Assembly: GCF_018332695.1 (NCBI RefSeq)
Contig: NZ_BOQN01000083.1
Span: 58,090 to 122,089, forward strand
From: Paractinoplanes toevensis
GTDB lineage: Bacteria > Actinomycetota > Actinomycetes > Mycobacteriales > Micromonosporaceae
Direction: 5' to 3'
Length of the DNA: 64,000 nt
Made by a program: the position numbers and the translations under genes. How positions within the stretch are numbered: position 1 is the stretch's first letter; every line of letters begins with the position of its first letter. This document shows positions 1-10,646 of this stretch, in pieces. The notes under the pieces were generated by a model. That model ran no database searches, had not been told where the DNA came from, and worked only from the letters and a program-made list of their open reading frames with translations.

Positions 1-19
1 AACGGTGTTAAGTTAAGGC

Positions 20-247
20 ATGCCACTGTTGCGCATCCACCTCGAGGCCGATCGCTCCACCGCGCGCCGGGTCATGGAGCTGCATCGGGCCGACCGGATC
101 CATCACGAGTCCCGGGAGGCCGCCCGCGCCGAGGTATGGCGCCGCGGGTGGACGCCGGCCGGGGAGCCGGTCTTCGTCGGCGTCACGAACGGCGAACCCG
201 TCCGGCTCCTCTACGACGTGGAGATCTACTCGGACGCGACTTCCTGA
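20..247 (+). CDS. small hypothetical protein, 75 aa
   Basis: I do not recognise this protein. It starts at an ATG near the window edge and is rich in Arg, Glu and His in its first half. The C-terminal half reads like a folded domain (residues about 45-72, G-E-P-V-F-V-G-V then a beta-like L-L-Y-D-V-E-I-Y). Its last 65 bases overlap, on the opposite strand, the tail of the MFS gene that ends at 183. Such a convergent overlap is unusual for two real genes, so either the MFS gene or this one may be shorter than drawn. No clear ribosome binding site is visible. Confidence 0.4.
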   Translation: MPLLRIHLEADRSTARRVMELHRADRIHHESREAARAEVWRRGWTPAGEPVFVGVTNGEPVRLLYDVEIYSDATS

Positions 248-1388
248 GCGCGGTGACCGCGAGGACGAGCAGGGCCAGGCCGGCCGCCGGCGCCAGGGCG
301 AAGGCGGCGGAGGCACCGGCGCTGTCGGCGAGGCGTCCGGCGACGGCGGCCGCGATCGCCGAACCGGCCGCGCTACTGGAGTTGTTCCAGGTGAACGCCT
401 CGGTCAGCACCGCCGGGTGGACGGACCGTTCGGTGCGGACCGCCAGCAGGACCAGGGTCGGCGGGACCGCCGCCTCGGCGACCACGGCGGCCGCGCCGAG
501 CCAGATCGGCGCCGGCGCGAACGGGAGCAGCAGGGCCGTGCCGGTCAGGTAGGCGCTGACGATGACAAGTTGGACGGCCGTCGGGGCGCGGTGCCGGCGC
601 AGGCCGTAGAGCCAGCCGGACAGCAGCCCGCCGAGGCTCGCGGCCAGGATGATCGGTGCGGCCGCCCCGGGGGTGCCACGGCCGACGGCGAAGGCGCTGA
701 TCGCGACGCTCATGGTGCCGAAGTAGAGGCCGACGGCCACGTGCAGGGCGGCGATCAGGAGGACGAAGGCCGGTCGGCCGGTGCGGGTGCCCGGGATGTG
801 GCCGGGCGGCGCGGTGCGGTGCTGAGCGGCCAGGGCGCCGCCGCCGCTCAGGATCAGGGTCGCGGCGACGGCACTGGCCACGGCCGGGTTGCCGGCCGCG
901 CCGAGGGCGGCGACCACGGCCGGCCCGAGGAGGAACGCGGTGGCGTTGGCCAGCGACTCCAGCGAGAAGGCGGTGGGTAGCTCGCCGGCCCGGTCCGCGC
1001 GCAGCAGGTGCGCCCAGCGGGCCGCGGAGAGCGCCCCGAACTGGGGTACGGCCGCCCCGGCGCAGGTGGCCGCGGCGATCATCGCGGCCGGTGAACCGGC
1101 GGCCAGCACCACCGCGACGGCCGTGCCGTGCGCGGCCAGCAGGAACGGCAGGACGCGGGGCTGGCCGAACCGGTCGATCAGGCGGGCCAGCTGCGGCCCG
1201 ATCAGGGCCTCGGTGACCGCGAACCCGGCAGTGGCCAGGCCCGCGACGCCGTAGGAGCCGGTGCGGGCGTGCACCAGCCAGATCAGGCCGAGGCCGGTCA
1301 TGGCGATGCCGACCCGGCCCACGGCGGCGGAGAGGAAGAAGACGGCGGCACCGGGGGTGCGCAGCAACGGGAGATAGGCGGACGACAT
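183..1388 (-). CDS. MFS transporter
   Basis: A 401-residue major facilitator superfamily protein, probably an exporter of a small molecule or drug. It has about 12 hydrophobic helices and begins with a short cytoplasmic stretch before the first helix (M-S-S-A-Y-L-P-L-L-R-T-P-G). The reading frame extends upstream to a GTG at 1565, but that extension is Arg/Pro-rich and unlike an MFS N-terminus, so I prefer the ATG at 1388. The C-terminus is a basic tail. It is divergent from the HTH gene at 1635, and a perfect palindrome lies between them, so the HTH protein may control it. The substrate cannot be told from sequence. Confidence 0.8.
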   Translation of the reverse strand: MSSAYLPLLRTPGAAVFFLSAAVGRVGIAMTGLGLIWLVHARTGSYGVAGLATAGFAVTEALIGPQLARLIDRFGQPRVLPFLLAAHGTAVAVVLAAGSPAAMIAAATCAGAAVPQFGALSAARWAHLLRADRAGELPTAFSLESLANATAFLLGPAVVAALGAAGNPAVASAVAATLILSGGGALAAQHRTAPPGHIPGTRTGRPAFVLLIAALHVAVGLYFGTMSVAISAFAVGRGTPGAAAPIILAASLGGLLSGWLYGLRRHRAPTAVQLVIVSAYLTGTALLLPFAPAPIWLGAAAVVAEAAVPPTLVLLAVRTERSVHPAVLTEAFTWNNSSSAAGSAIAAAVAGRLADSAGASAAFALAPAAGLALLVLAVTALRKSRPSRSPRRRGAGRVRRS

Positions 1389-1597
1389 GGGGTCCTTCGC
1401 CGCCGCCGGGCGACGCGGACCACCCGGGGTCGCCGGTGCCGGTGAAACTGGGCGCGACCCGTGGCCCGACCGGGACGCTCTCAGGACTGCGGAGGGGCGG
1501 ACACACGCCCGCTCCGCCACCCCAGATCGCCGGGCGGAAATGTCTGGCCCGGACCGAGGCGGCACCGGACGACTGACCGGACTGTATCAGCTCCAGC

Positions 1598-1618
1598 TTG
1601 TCAATGAATCATTGACAA
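1598..1618. promoter_or_regulatory. 21-bp perfect palindrome, probable operator
   Basis: TTGTCAATGA, one central A, then TCATTGACAA: two perfect 10-bp arms. It sits between the divergent MFS gene and the HTH gene, 16 bp before the HTH start. A TAGAGT -10 element at 1623-1628 is followed by 6 bases and the GTG at 1635, the layout of an actinobacterial leaderless promoter. The palindrome then covers the -35 region, where a dimeric repressor would block transcription. Confidence 0.8.
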
Positions 1619-1634
1619 CTGCTAGAGTAGCCGC

Positions 1635-2108
1635 GTGGTTGAGCTGACTGATCTGCGGGGGATTCCGGAGCGGCGGGCCCGGCTCGATGCCGAGGAGCTC
1701 GCGCTGATCGACCGGGCGCGCCGCGACGGCGCCACCTGGGCCGAGATCGCCGCAGCGCTCGGCCTGACCAGCCGACAGGCGGCGGAGCAGCGGCGATTGC
1801 GCTTGGCGGTGACCTTGCGGCCGGTGCGACGAGACCTCGACCAGGCGTACGGCGAAAAGCTCGCCGATCTGCGCGCGGCCACCGTGGAGCTGCATCGGCG
1901 CATCGGGGCCGACCGGCGCTGGGATCGCCGGTTCGTGCGGGCCGCCCTGGTGCGCCAGACCCTCTCGGTCGCTCCGGAAGCACCCGGTAGTGCGCTGTAT
2001 TCGCTGGTCGAAGCGGTTCTTGGTGATCTCGCCGAGGTCGGGCCGGCGCTGCCCGGGCCGACCCGGACAGCGATAGAGCGACTTCGGGCCGCAGCATCGC
2101 AGGGTTGA
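1635..2108 (+). CDS. small helix-turn-helix regulator
   Basis: A 157-residue protein with a clear helix-turn-helix at about residues 27-58 (A-T-W-A-E-I-A-A-A-L-G-L-T-S-R-Q-A-A-E-Q) of the sigma-region-4/LuxR-like style, followed by an Arg-rich helical region. The rest is alpha-helical with no ligand domain I recognise. The GTG start fits a leaderless transcript: TAGAGT lies 6 bases upstream. The perfect palindrome at 1598-1618 overlaps its own promoter, so autoregulation is likely. The next gene on the same strand is an MFS transporter, and another MFS gene is divergent. The regulator therefore probably controls one or both transporters. Confidence 0.75.
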   Translation: MVELTDLRGIPERRARLDAEELALIDRARRDGATWAEIAAALGLTSRQAAEQRRLRLAVTLRPVRRDLDQAYGEKLADLRAATVELHRRIGADRRWDRRFVRAALVRQTLSVAPEAPGSALYSLVEAVLGDLAEVGPALPGPTRTAIERLRAAASQG

Positions 2109-2131
2109 CAGATTACCACTCAAGTCTTGAG
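2105..2131 (+). promoter_or_regulatory. TTGACA box and small inverted repeat before MFS gene
   Basis: TTGACA (2105-2110) overlaps the end of the upstream HTH gene. Fifteen to twenty bases later is CTCAAG-T-CTTGAG (2119-2131), a 13-bp perfect inverted repeat. Together they look like a promoter with an operator for the transporter starting at 2170. The -10 box is not clear. Confidence 0.4.
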
Positions 2132-2169
2132 GATGAGCCGGGTCGGCTCCATCCTCGGGAGGTCATGCG

Positions 2170-3381
2170 GTGCGACGGAACGCTGTCCTGTTTGTGGTCA
2201 TCTCCCTGGTGTCCGGGTTCGGCAGCACCGCCATGACCCTGTCCGCCGGCATCTGGGTCTTCGACCTGACCGGCTCACCGGGCATCGCGGCCCTCACCGG
2301 GCTGTGCATCTACGCGCCGACGCTAGCGGCGCCGTGGCTCGGCGCGCTGGTCGACCGCCTGCCCCGCCGTCCGCTGATGATCTGGACCGACCTGCTGCTG
2401 GCCGCGATCATGCTGACCCTGCTGACGGTCTCGGCGGCCCGTGACGCCTGGCTGATCTACGCGGTGCTGCTGGCCCGCGGCGTCAGCTACGTGCTGATCG
2501 ACGCGGGCGAGACCGCGATCCTGCCGTCCGCGCTGCCCCCGGACCGCCTCGGCGACGTCAACGGCTGGCGCACCAGCGCCCAGGAGGGCATGAAGCTGGT
2601 CGCCCCGCTGGCCGGCGCCGGCCTCTACGCCTGGACCGGCCCGACCCCGGTGGTGCTGCTCGCCGCCGCGATGCCGCTGCTCACCGCCGCCTGCTACGCG
2701 TTGCTACGGCTGAACCTGCCGACAACGGCGAATGCGACGGACGTCGCCTCGACGCAGGAGAGTGCTCCGACGAGGGGGAGGCCCGGGCAGGTCCGGGACG
2801 GGCTGCGGGCGCTGTTCGGGAATCCGGCCGTTCGGGTGCCGGTGCTGGTCGCGGCCGTCGCCATCGGGCTCTCCGGGCTCACCAACGCGGGGGTCATCGC
2901 GCAGGTCACGCAGGGGCTGCACCTGCCGGCCACCCGGCTCGGGTTTCTCTCCACCGCGCAGGGCGCGGGATCCATCGTGAGCGGTCTGGTGGCCGGGCGG
3001 CTGCTGGCCCGGCGCGGCCCGGCGGCGATCGCGGCGCTGGGCGCGCTCGTCTTCGGCGCCGGGTGCGTGGCGTCCGCGATGCCGTGGTGGCCGTCGATGA
3101 TCGCGGGCAGCGCGCTGGCCGGCATCGGCCTGGTCTGGGCGCTGATCGCCGGGATGACCGTGGTGCAGACCGAGACCCCGGACCACCTGCTCGGCCGGGT
3201 CGGCGCCACCTCCACGACGGTCATGTTCGGGCCGGTCGCGGTGGCCATCCCGCTCGGCGCGGTAGCTGTCCAACTCGGACCCGCCGCGCCGCTGCTGATC
3301 GCCGCCGCCCTGACCGCGCCGATAGCGGTGCTGACTCTCGCCGGTGCTCGTCGGCACTCCGCTGCGGTAACCGCCGCCTAG
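2170..3381 (+). CDS. MFS transporter
   Basis: A 403-residue major facilitator superfamily protein with about 12 membrane helices and a typical first-loop motif (G-A-L-V-D-R-L-P-R-R, about residues 58-67). It most likely pumps a small hydrophobic compound out of the cell. A GGGAGG ribosome binding site (2157-2162) lies 7 bases before the GTG at 2170, which decides this start over the out-of-frame ATG at 2165. It follows the HTH gene on the same strand. Its TAG stop shares the bases CTAG with the TAG stop of the convergent lipase gene. Confidence 0.85.
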   Translation: MRRNAVLFVVISLVSGFGSTAMTLSAGIWVFDLTGSPGIAALTGLCIYAPTLAAPWLGALVDRLPRRPLMIWTDLLLAAIMLTLLTVSAARDAWLIYAVLLARGVSYVLIDAGETAILPSALPPDRLGDVNGWRTSAQEGMKLVAPLAGAGLYAWTGPTPVVLLAAAMPLLTAACYALLRLNLPTTANATDVASTQESAPTRGRPGQVRDGLRALFGNPAVRVPVLVAAVAIGLSGLTNAGVIAQVTQGLHLPATRLGFLSTAQGAGSIVSGLVAGRLLARRGPAAIAALGALVFGAGCVASAMPWWPSMIAGSALAGIGLVWALIAGMTVVQTETPDHLLGRVGATSTTVMFGPVAVAIPLGAVAVQLGPAAPLLIAAALTAPIAVLTLAGARRHSAAVTAA

Positions 3382-4181
3382 CCGAGGGCGGCGTTCATGG
3401 CGGCCAAATAGCCCTCGCGCTGGCCCGCGTCGTTCGGGTGGAACGAGTTGTTCGGCGGGAACGTCACCGCGTTCAGCCACGGGGTCGCCGCGCAGGCTCC
3501 GTGGCCCGCGAACGCCGGGCGTACGTCGACGTAGCGGAAGCCGGCCGCGGTCGCCTCGGCCTCGATGACCCGGTTCAGGACGTCGATGGTGTCGTTGACG
3601 GCCTCGCGTTCTCCGGTGGTGAGGAGGCGGCAACCCAGCCTGCCGGTGCGGAAGAAGCGCGGGTAGCCGAAGACCAGCACCGACGTCTCGGGGGCCCGGC
3701 TGCGGATCTCCCGGTAAAGCTGCCGGAGCCGGCCCGGCAGCACCGTCCTGGCCAGTTTGCTGCCCCGCGCGGCACCGGCCAGGCAGCTCGCGGGGCGGGG
3801 GTCGACGACGCACACGGTCATGGTGTCGGCGAAGCCGATGTCGTTGCCGCCGGCCGTCACGGTGACCAGGGTGGTCGCCGGGGTCAGGCTCGGCAGTTGG
3901 GTCCGCCGGACGCTCTCCACCCCGGCGCCGGAGCAGGCGATATGCACGAGGTGGTAATCGGGGTGGGCTTTCGCCCACCGGACCGGGTAGGCGTTGGTGT
4001 TGCGCCGGCAACTGCCGCCGCTCTCGCTGCCGCCGCTGCCCACCCCGGCCGAGTACGAGTCACCCAGCGCGACGTAGCGCAGCGGGGCCGGTCCCGGGCC
4101 GGCCACGGCGCAGGCGGGGTCGACGACCAGGGTGAGGATGAGCGCGAGGGCGGCGACGGCGCGTGGCCGGAACAATCTCAC
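3378..4181 (-). CDS. secreted SGNH/GDSL hydrolase (lipase/esterase)
   Basis: A 267-residue secreted ester hydrolase. A signal peptide spans about residues 1-27. The SGNH blocks are visible: GDSYSAG with the nucleophile at Ser42, a glycine block around residue 84, GGND with Asn113, and SFHPND with the catalytic His at about 248. Several cysteines suggest disulfides, as in Streptomyces secreted lipases. The gene lies 15 bp downstream of the FAD monooxygenase gene and is probably co-transcribed with it. The start is GTG. It converges with the MFS gene, the two stops overlapping in CTAG. Confidence 0.88.
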   Translation of the reverse strand: MRLFRPRAVAALALILTLVVDPACAVAGPGPAPLRYVALGDSYSAGVGSGGSESGGSCRRNTNAYPVRWAKAHPDYHLVHIACSGAGVESVRRTQLPSLTPATTLVTVTAGGNDIGFADTMTVCVVDPRPASCLAGAARGSKLARTVLPGRLRQLYREIRSRAPETSVLVFGYPRFFRTGRLGCRLLTTGEREAVNDTIDVLNRVIEAEATAAGFRYVDVRPAFAGHGACAATPWLNAVTFPPNNSFHPNDAGQREGYLAAMNAALG

Positions 4182-4196
4182 ACGATGATCAACGCG

Positions 4197-5582
4197 TTAC
4201 TGGCCGATCAGGGTGCGGTAGGCGCTGATGTCGGCCGGGTCGGTCGTCGCGCATCCGATGTAGTCGTCCGGGCGTACCAGGAAAAGCGTCGGCTCGCGTA
4301 CGTCGTACGCCTCCATGGTTGCCGGATCGGAGATCCGGTGGGCTGGTTCGAAGGGCAGGTCGCCGTCCCAGCCGAGGGCGAGCAGGGTGGCGTGCGGGCC
4401 GCGGAGCAGGTCGAAGATGCGGCGGCCGTCGGGCAGCAGGCCGTCGGGGGCGCGGTCGCCGGCCCGGATCAGGCCGGGCGTCACGCGATGCTCGGCGGCG
4501 AGCGGGCCGCCCCGGTAGGTGAGGGACAGCTGGCGCAGTTCCGGGTCGGTGCGGCGCATCGCGTCGGCCTCGCCGTCGACGTGCCGCTGGTGCAGGCGGG
4601 TGGTGATGCCCAGGACGTCCGCGGCGACGGGCAGGCGTTCCGCCTCGTACGTGTCGAGGAGCGGGTCGTCGCCGGTCGCGAGTTTCCAGCCCAGGTTCCA
4701 GGCGTCCTGGATGCCGGTGTTGAGGCCCTGGCCACCGGCCGGGGAGTGCACGTGGGCGGCGTCGCCGGCCAGGAAGACGTTGCCGGCCCGATAGCGGGCG
4801 ACCATCCGGATGTTGGCCCGGAAGTGCGACGTCCAGCCGACGTGGGTGACCTTCAGGGACGGGTCGACCGAGGCGACCAGTTCCTCGACGGACTGGTCGG
4901 TGGGCGGGGCGGTGAGCTGGAAGTCGTCGGTGCCGGGGAGCGGGCACAGGCCGAGCCGGAGGGAGCGGGCGGCGGCGCCGGGCCAGATGTGCCAGTTGCC
5001 GCGGTCGAGATCGTCGATCCGGACGTCGGCGATGAACAGGCGCTCGGTCTCGTGGGTCTCGCCCTCGAACGGCACGCCGAGCCGCTGCCGGACGGTGCTC
5101 CGGCCGCCGTCCGCCCCGACCAGGTAACGGCAGGTCACGGTCTCGCCGGTGTCGAGCGTGACGTGCACCCCCGCCGTGTCCTGGGTGAAGGCCGACAGGC
5201 CGGTGCCGTACTCGATCGGGATGCCCTCGGCGAGCAGGGACGATGTGCGCCACTGCGGGACCATCAGCAGATTCGGGTACGGCACCGGGGGCGTGGGGTC
5301 GTGCGGTTCGTCCATCCGTTGCCGCATCTCCCCGCCGCCGGGCAGGTGGATGAGCAGCTCGGGGTAGTCGCCGCCGTGCTTCTGGAACTGCGTGATCAGG
5401 CCCAGGTCGTCGAGGATCTCCTGGGTGCGGGGCTGGATGCCCTTGCCGCGGGAGCCGGTGAACGGCGACTCCTCCTTCTCGACGATGCGGAACGGGACGC
5501 CGCGGCGCTGGAGCTCGCGGGCCAGGGTGAGGCCGGTGGGTCCGGCGCCGACGATCATTATGAATTCTGATTCAGTGAACAT
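4197..5582 (-). CDS. FAD-dependent aromatic monooxygenase
   Basis: A 461-residue flavoprotein hydroxylase of the PheA/TfdB/pentachlorophenol monooxygenase type (PF01494 family). It has the dinucleotide-binding GAGPTG near the N-terminus, the D-G motif (L-V-G-A-D-G-G-R-S-T-V-R) in the middle, and the second FAD motif G-D-A-A-H-V-H-S-P-A-G-G-Q-G-L-N. The C-terminal thioredoxin-like region is short. It likely uses NAD(P)H and O2 to hydroxylate an aromatic or polyketide substrate in the cytoplasm. I start it at the ATG at 5582. A TTG at 5618 would add 12 residues but overlaps the divergent TetR start. The adjacent tetR is the obvious regulator. Confidence 0.88.
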   Translation of the reverse strand: MFTESEFIMIVGAGPTGLTLARELQRRGVPFRIVEKEESPFTGSRGKGIQPRTQEILDDLGLITQFQKHGGDYPELLIHLPGGGEMRQRMDEPHDPTPPVPYPNLLMVPQWRTSSLLAEGIPIEYGTGLSAFTQDTAGVHVTLDTGETVTCRYLVGADGGRSTVRQRLGVPFEGETHETERLFIADVRIDDLDRGNWHIWPGAAARSLRLGLCPLPGTDDFQLTAPPTDQSVEELVASVDPSLKVTHVGWTSHFRANIRMVARYRAGNVFLAGDAAHVHSPAGGQGLNTGIQDAWNLGWKLATGDDPLLDTYEAERLPVAADVLGITTRLHQRHVDGEADAMRRTDPELRQLSLTYRGGPLAAEHRVTPGLIRAGDRAPDGLLPDGRRIFDLLRGPHATLLALGWDGDLPFEPAHRISDPATMEAYDVREPTLFLVRPDDYIGCATTDPADISAYRTLIGQ

Positions 5583-5590
5583 GGATTCAC
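5561..5590. promoter_or_regulatory. overlapping inverted repeats, candidate TetR operator
   Basis: TGAAT-TCTG-ATTCA (5561-5574), TTCA-G-TGAA (5571-5579) and GTGAA-N6-TTCAC (5575-5590) overlap across the monooxygenase start codon. The stretch is AT-rich compared with its surroundings. Only 35 bp separate the two divergent genes, so a TetR dimer here would sit on the monooxygenase translation start and close to both promoters. Confidence 0.5.
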
Positions 5591-5617
5591 CGTACGGCAG
5601 GTTGATATTCTGCGTCA

Positions 5618-6202
5618 ATGGCGGAGACGGGCGTGCGCAAGCTGCGGGCGGCGCAGACCGAGGCGGAGCTGAAGGCCGCGGCGATCCGGGTGTTCGCGCG
5701 GACCGGCTATCTCAACGCCAAGATCACCGACATCACGGCGGAGGCCGGCCGGGCGACCGGGTCGTTCTACCAGCACTTCGCGAGCAAGGAGAAGCTGCTC
5801 GAAGCGTTGCTGGCCGAGCTGCTGCTCGAAGGGGACGAGTCAGCCGCGGCGCCGGGGCACGGCGAGGATTTCCGCGACCGGGCCGCGGTCCGCTATCACG
5901 TGGCGGCGTTCTGGGGCTTCTACCGACGGCATCACGTGGTGATGGACGCGCTGCGGCAGGCGGCGATCGTCGACCCGGAGTTCGAGCGGGTCGTCCAGTC
6001 GATGATGGAGCCCGACCGCGGGCACATCGCCGCTCACCTGGCCAAACTCGACCTGCCGGGGGAGCCGCTCGTCATCGCGTCGATCTTCGGCGCGCTGGTG
6101 TCGACGTTCGCGGCGGAATGGATGTCGAAACTGCCGGATGACGAGGCCATCGAGACGCTGACCTCGTTCATCTACGGGGGCATCGGCGGCAACCGGGTAT
6201 GA
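5618..6202 (+). CDS. TetR/AcrR family repressor
   Basis: A 194-residue TetR-type regulator. The N-terminal DNA-binding domain is typical (A-A-I-R-V-F-A-R-T-G-Y, then I-T-A-E-A-G-R-A-T-G-S-F-Y-Q-H-F, residues about 20-63). The C-terminal helical ligand domain is of ordinary length. The ATG at 5618 is preceded by GATATT (5604-5609) at a distance that would give a leaderless transcript. It is divergent from the FAD monooxygenase and probably represses it until an aromatic ligand binds. Confidence 0.9.
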   Translation: MAETGVRKLRAAQTEAELKAAAIRVFARTGYLNAKITDITAEAGRATGSFYQHFASKEKLLEALLAELLLEGDESAAAPGHGEDFRDRAAVRYHVAAFWGFYRRHHVVMDALRQAAIVDPEFERVVQSMMEPDRGHIAAHLAKLDLPGEPLVIASIFGALVSTFAAEWMSKLPDDEAIETLTSFIYGGIGGNRV

Positions 6203-6207
6203 AGGAG

Positions 6208-6239
6208 CCGGGCCGGGCACGCCATTGTGCCCGGCCCGG
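6208..6239. terminator. bidirectional hairpin terminator
   Basis: A perfect 13-bp stem (CCGGGCCGGGCAC / GTGCCCGGCCCGG) with a 6-base loop lies exactly between the convergent tetR (ends 6202) and sdhB (ends 6243). There is no U-tract, as is usual in high-GC actinobacteria. Confidence 0.8.
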
Positions 6240-6242
6240 AGA

Positions 6243-6991
6243 TCAGCTGTTGCTGTTGCGCAGTGCCTTGCGGTAATCGCTGTTCAGGCGCCCGATGAGG
6301 GTCAGCGGAATGCCCTTCGGGCAGACCGTGGTGCACTCACCCATGTTGGTGCAGCCGCCGAAGCCGGCGTCGTCCTGCGCCTGCAGCATGTCCAGCACCC
6401 GGGTGTCCCGCTCCGGCTGGCCCTGCGGAACCAGACCCAGGTGGGCCACCTTCGCCGCGGTGAACAGCATCGCCGAACCGTTCGGGCAGGCCGCGACGCA
6501 GGCGCCGCAGCCGATGCAGGTGGCCGCCTCGAACGCCAGGTCGGCGTCCTTCTTGGGTACGGGCGTCGCGTGCGCCTCGGGGGCGGCACCGGTCGGCGCG
6601 GTGATGTAGCCACCGGCCTGGATGATCTTGTCGAACGCGGTGCGGTCGACCACCAGGTCCTTGATGACCGGGAAGGCGGCGGCCCGCCACGGCTCGACGT
6701 CGATCACGTCACCGTTCTTGAAGTGCCGCATGTGCAGCTGGCAGGTGGTGGTGGCCCGCTCGGGGCCGTGCGCCACACCGTCGATGACCATGCTGCACGC
6801 GCCGCAGATGCCCTCGCGGCAGTCGTGGTCGAACGCGACCGGGTCGTCCCCGTCGAGGATCAGCTTCTCGTTCAGGACGTCGAGCATCTCCAGGAAGGAT
6901 GCGTCGGGGGAGATGTCCTTGACGTCGTAGGTCACCATCCGGCCCTTGTCGGACGAGTCGGTCTGGCGCCACACGCGAACCTGGATGTCCA

Positions 6992-6992
<1 letters not shown>
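6243..6992 (-). CDS. sdhB: succinate dehydrogenase iron-sulfur subunit
   Basis: A 249-residue iron-sulfur subunit of complex II, passing electrons from SdhA to the membrane subunit. The plant-ferredoxin-type [2Fe-2S] cluster ligands are in C-R-E-G-I-C-G-A-C (about residues 59-67) plus a later Cys. The C-terminal ferredoxin domain has C-I-G-C-G-A-C-V-A-A-C-P and C-T-N-M-G-E-C-T-T-V-C-P. The longer upstream frame is not real: the ATG at 6992 overlaps the sdhA stop by one base (TAATG), so the two are translationally coupled. It is the last gene of sdhCAB and is followed by a strong hairpin. Confidence 0.96.
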
Positions 6993-8931
<1,939 letters not shown>

Positions 8932-8932
<1 letters not shown>

Positions 8933-9651
8933 CAGTCCACCAATCCGGTCATGACCGCGAACGGCACCGAGAGGTAGCCGACGACCAAAATGAGCGACAG
9001 AACCAGGGCGGAGGCCCGGGCGATCCGCTCACCCTTGGCGGTCTGCTGGCCCAGGGTGCGTACGGCGCTGAAGATGCCGTGCCGCAGGTGGAAACCGACC
9101 GCCACGATCGCGAGCGTGTAGAACAGCGTCACGTACCAGCGGTCGAGCGCGAAGTCGGCGACCACGTTCGCGTACGGGTGGGACTTGTCCCCGACCGGGT
9201 TGAGCGTGCCGGTGGTCAGGTCGAGGATGTGGAAGATCACGAAGAGCAGGACGATCACGCCGCCCCAGCGCATCGTGCGGGCCGCGTAGCTGCCCTGCAC
9301 CTTGGGCCGGTGCGCGTACTTGACCGGCCGGGCCGCGGCGGCCCGGCGAGCCAGGATGATCGCCGCGGCGATGTGCGCGACCACCGCGATCGTCAGGCCG
9401 CCCCGCTGGATCCACAGGAACCAGGTCTTGGGCAACAGCGGCGTGGCGATGGTCCGCAGCCAGTGCGCGTAGTGATCGAAGGCCTCCGCACCGAAGAAGA
9501 TCTTCAGGTTGCCGATCATGTGCAGGTACAGGAACAGGATCAGCAGGATGCCGGTCACGGCCATGATGATCTTGAGCAGGACGGACGAGGTCCGCTTCCT
9601 GCTCCGCACCGGCGCGGCCGGCGCCTTGGGAACTTTCGTGTCTACCGCCAC
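8932..9651 (-). CDS. sdhC: succinate dehydrogenase cytochrome b558 subunit
   Basis: A 239-residue membrane anchor with five predicted helices and several helix-borne His residues (for example in L-Y-L-H-M-I-G, I-F-H-I-L-D and V-G-F-H-L-R-H) that would bind two b haems. It belongs to the single-subunit b558 family, so no sdhD is expected, and none is present. It is the first gene of the operon and starts at a GTG. The 71-bp gap to the divergent LysR gene must hold both promoters. Confidence 0.93.
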
Positions 9652-9722
9652 AGGAATGACGGTATGAAGTCCCTGGCGATTCGTCTAATGCATGATCGGG
9701 TAGGTAACGATAGAGATAGGCT
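9652..9722. promoter_or_regulatory. sdhC / LysR divergent intergenic region
   Basis: This 71-bp AT-richer spacer contains CGAT-N14-ATCG (9677-9698) around ATGCAT, a plausible LysR-type site. A run of TAACGATAGAGATAGG just before the LysR ATG may provide its -10. No ribosome binding site is visible before that ATG, so the LysR message may be leaderless. Confidence 0.35.
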
Positions 9723-10646
9723 ATGGGGGTGCAGCTCCAGCAGCTTCGTTACTTCCTGGCAGTCGTAGAAACCCGGCATTTCACCCAGGCGGCTGACAAT
9801 CTGGGCGTCTCTCAGCCAACTTTAAGTAAGCAGATTCACACGCTCGAACAGAGCCTCGGCGCGCCCCTGTTCGAACGCATCCGCGGCGCCGCCGCCCTCA
9901 CCGTCGCCGGCGAAACCCTCCTGCCGATGGCCCAGCGCATGGTGGCCGACGCCGACGCCGCCCGCGAGGCCGTCCAGGACATCGTCGGCCTGCGCCGCGG
10001 CGACGTCCGCCTGGGAGCGACCCCGAGCCTCTGCTCGTCGCTGGTCCCCGAGGTGCTGCGCACCTTCCGGGCCGGACACCCCGACATCCAGCTGTACGTG
10101 AACGAGGGCAGCTCCCAGGACCTGATCGAGAACCTGCTGGCCCACACGCTCGACCTGGCCCTGATCGTGCAGCCCGACCTGGGCGTCGACCCGGCCCTGA
10201 CCACCACCCCCGTGCTGCGGGAGAGCCTGGTGGTGGCGTCCGCGTTCGACCGCCCGCCACCCACCACGCACGGCCAGATCGCCCTGTCCGAGCTGGAACA
10301 CACACCGCTGGTGATGTTCCGGGCCGGCTACGACATCCGCGGCGTCACCCTGGAGGCCTGCCACCAGGCCGGCTTCACCCCGAAGTTCGCGGTCGAGGGC
10401 GGCGAGATGGACGCGGTACTGGCCTTCGTCGAGGCCGGCCTGGGCGTGGCGCTGGTGCCGAGCATGGTGCTGGCCAATCGCCCCATGCTGCGGGCAACGC
10501 CGCTGGCGCCGCCCGGCATGCGCCGGACGATCGCTTTGGCCCACCGCAAACGGTCCGTGCTCCCACACGCGGCAGAAGCATTGCGTACGACGCTGCTGGC
10601 GCACGTGGCCACGCAGGAACTGCCCTCCGGCGTACGCCCGCTCTAG
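9723..10646 (+). CDS. LysR family transcriptional regulator
   Basis: A 307-residue LysR-type regulator. The winged HTH is at residues 5-64 (L-R-Y-F-L-A-V-V-E, then A-A-D-N-L-G-V-S-Q-P-T-L-S-K-Q-I). It is followed by the usual periplasmic-binding-protein-like effector domain of full length. It is divergent from sdhCAB, which suggests it senses a carbon or redox metabolite and controls succinate dehydrogenase. Its TAG stop is shared in CTAG (10643-10646) with the convergent gene. Confidence 0.92.
   Translation: MGVQLQQLRYFLAVVETRHFTQAADNLGVSQPTLSKQIHTLEQSLGAPLFERIRGAAALTVAGETLLPMAQRMVADADAAREAVQDIVGLRRGDVRLGATPSLCSSLVPEVLRTFRAGHPDIQLYVNEGSSQDLIENLLAHTLDLALIVQPDLGVDPALTTTPVLRESLVVASAFDRPPPTTHGQIALSELEHTPLVMFRAGYDIRGVTLEACHQAGFTPKFAVEGGEMDAVLAFVEAGLGVALVPSMVLANRPMLRATPLAPPGMRRTIALAHRKRSVLPHAAEALRTTLLAHVATQELPSGVRPL

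Noticed and set aside
1389..1565. Longer N-terminus for the first MFS transporter (GTG at 1565)
   Set aside because: The extra 59 residues are Arg/Pro/Ala-rich and unlike an MFS start. The ATG at 1388 gives a standard protein.
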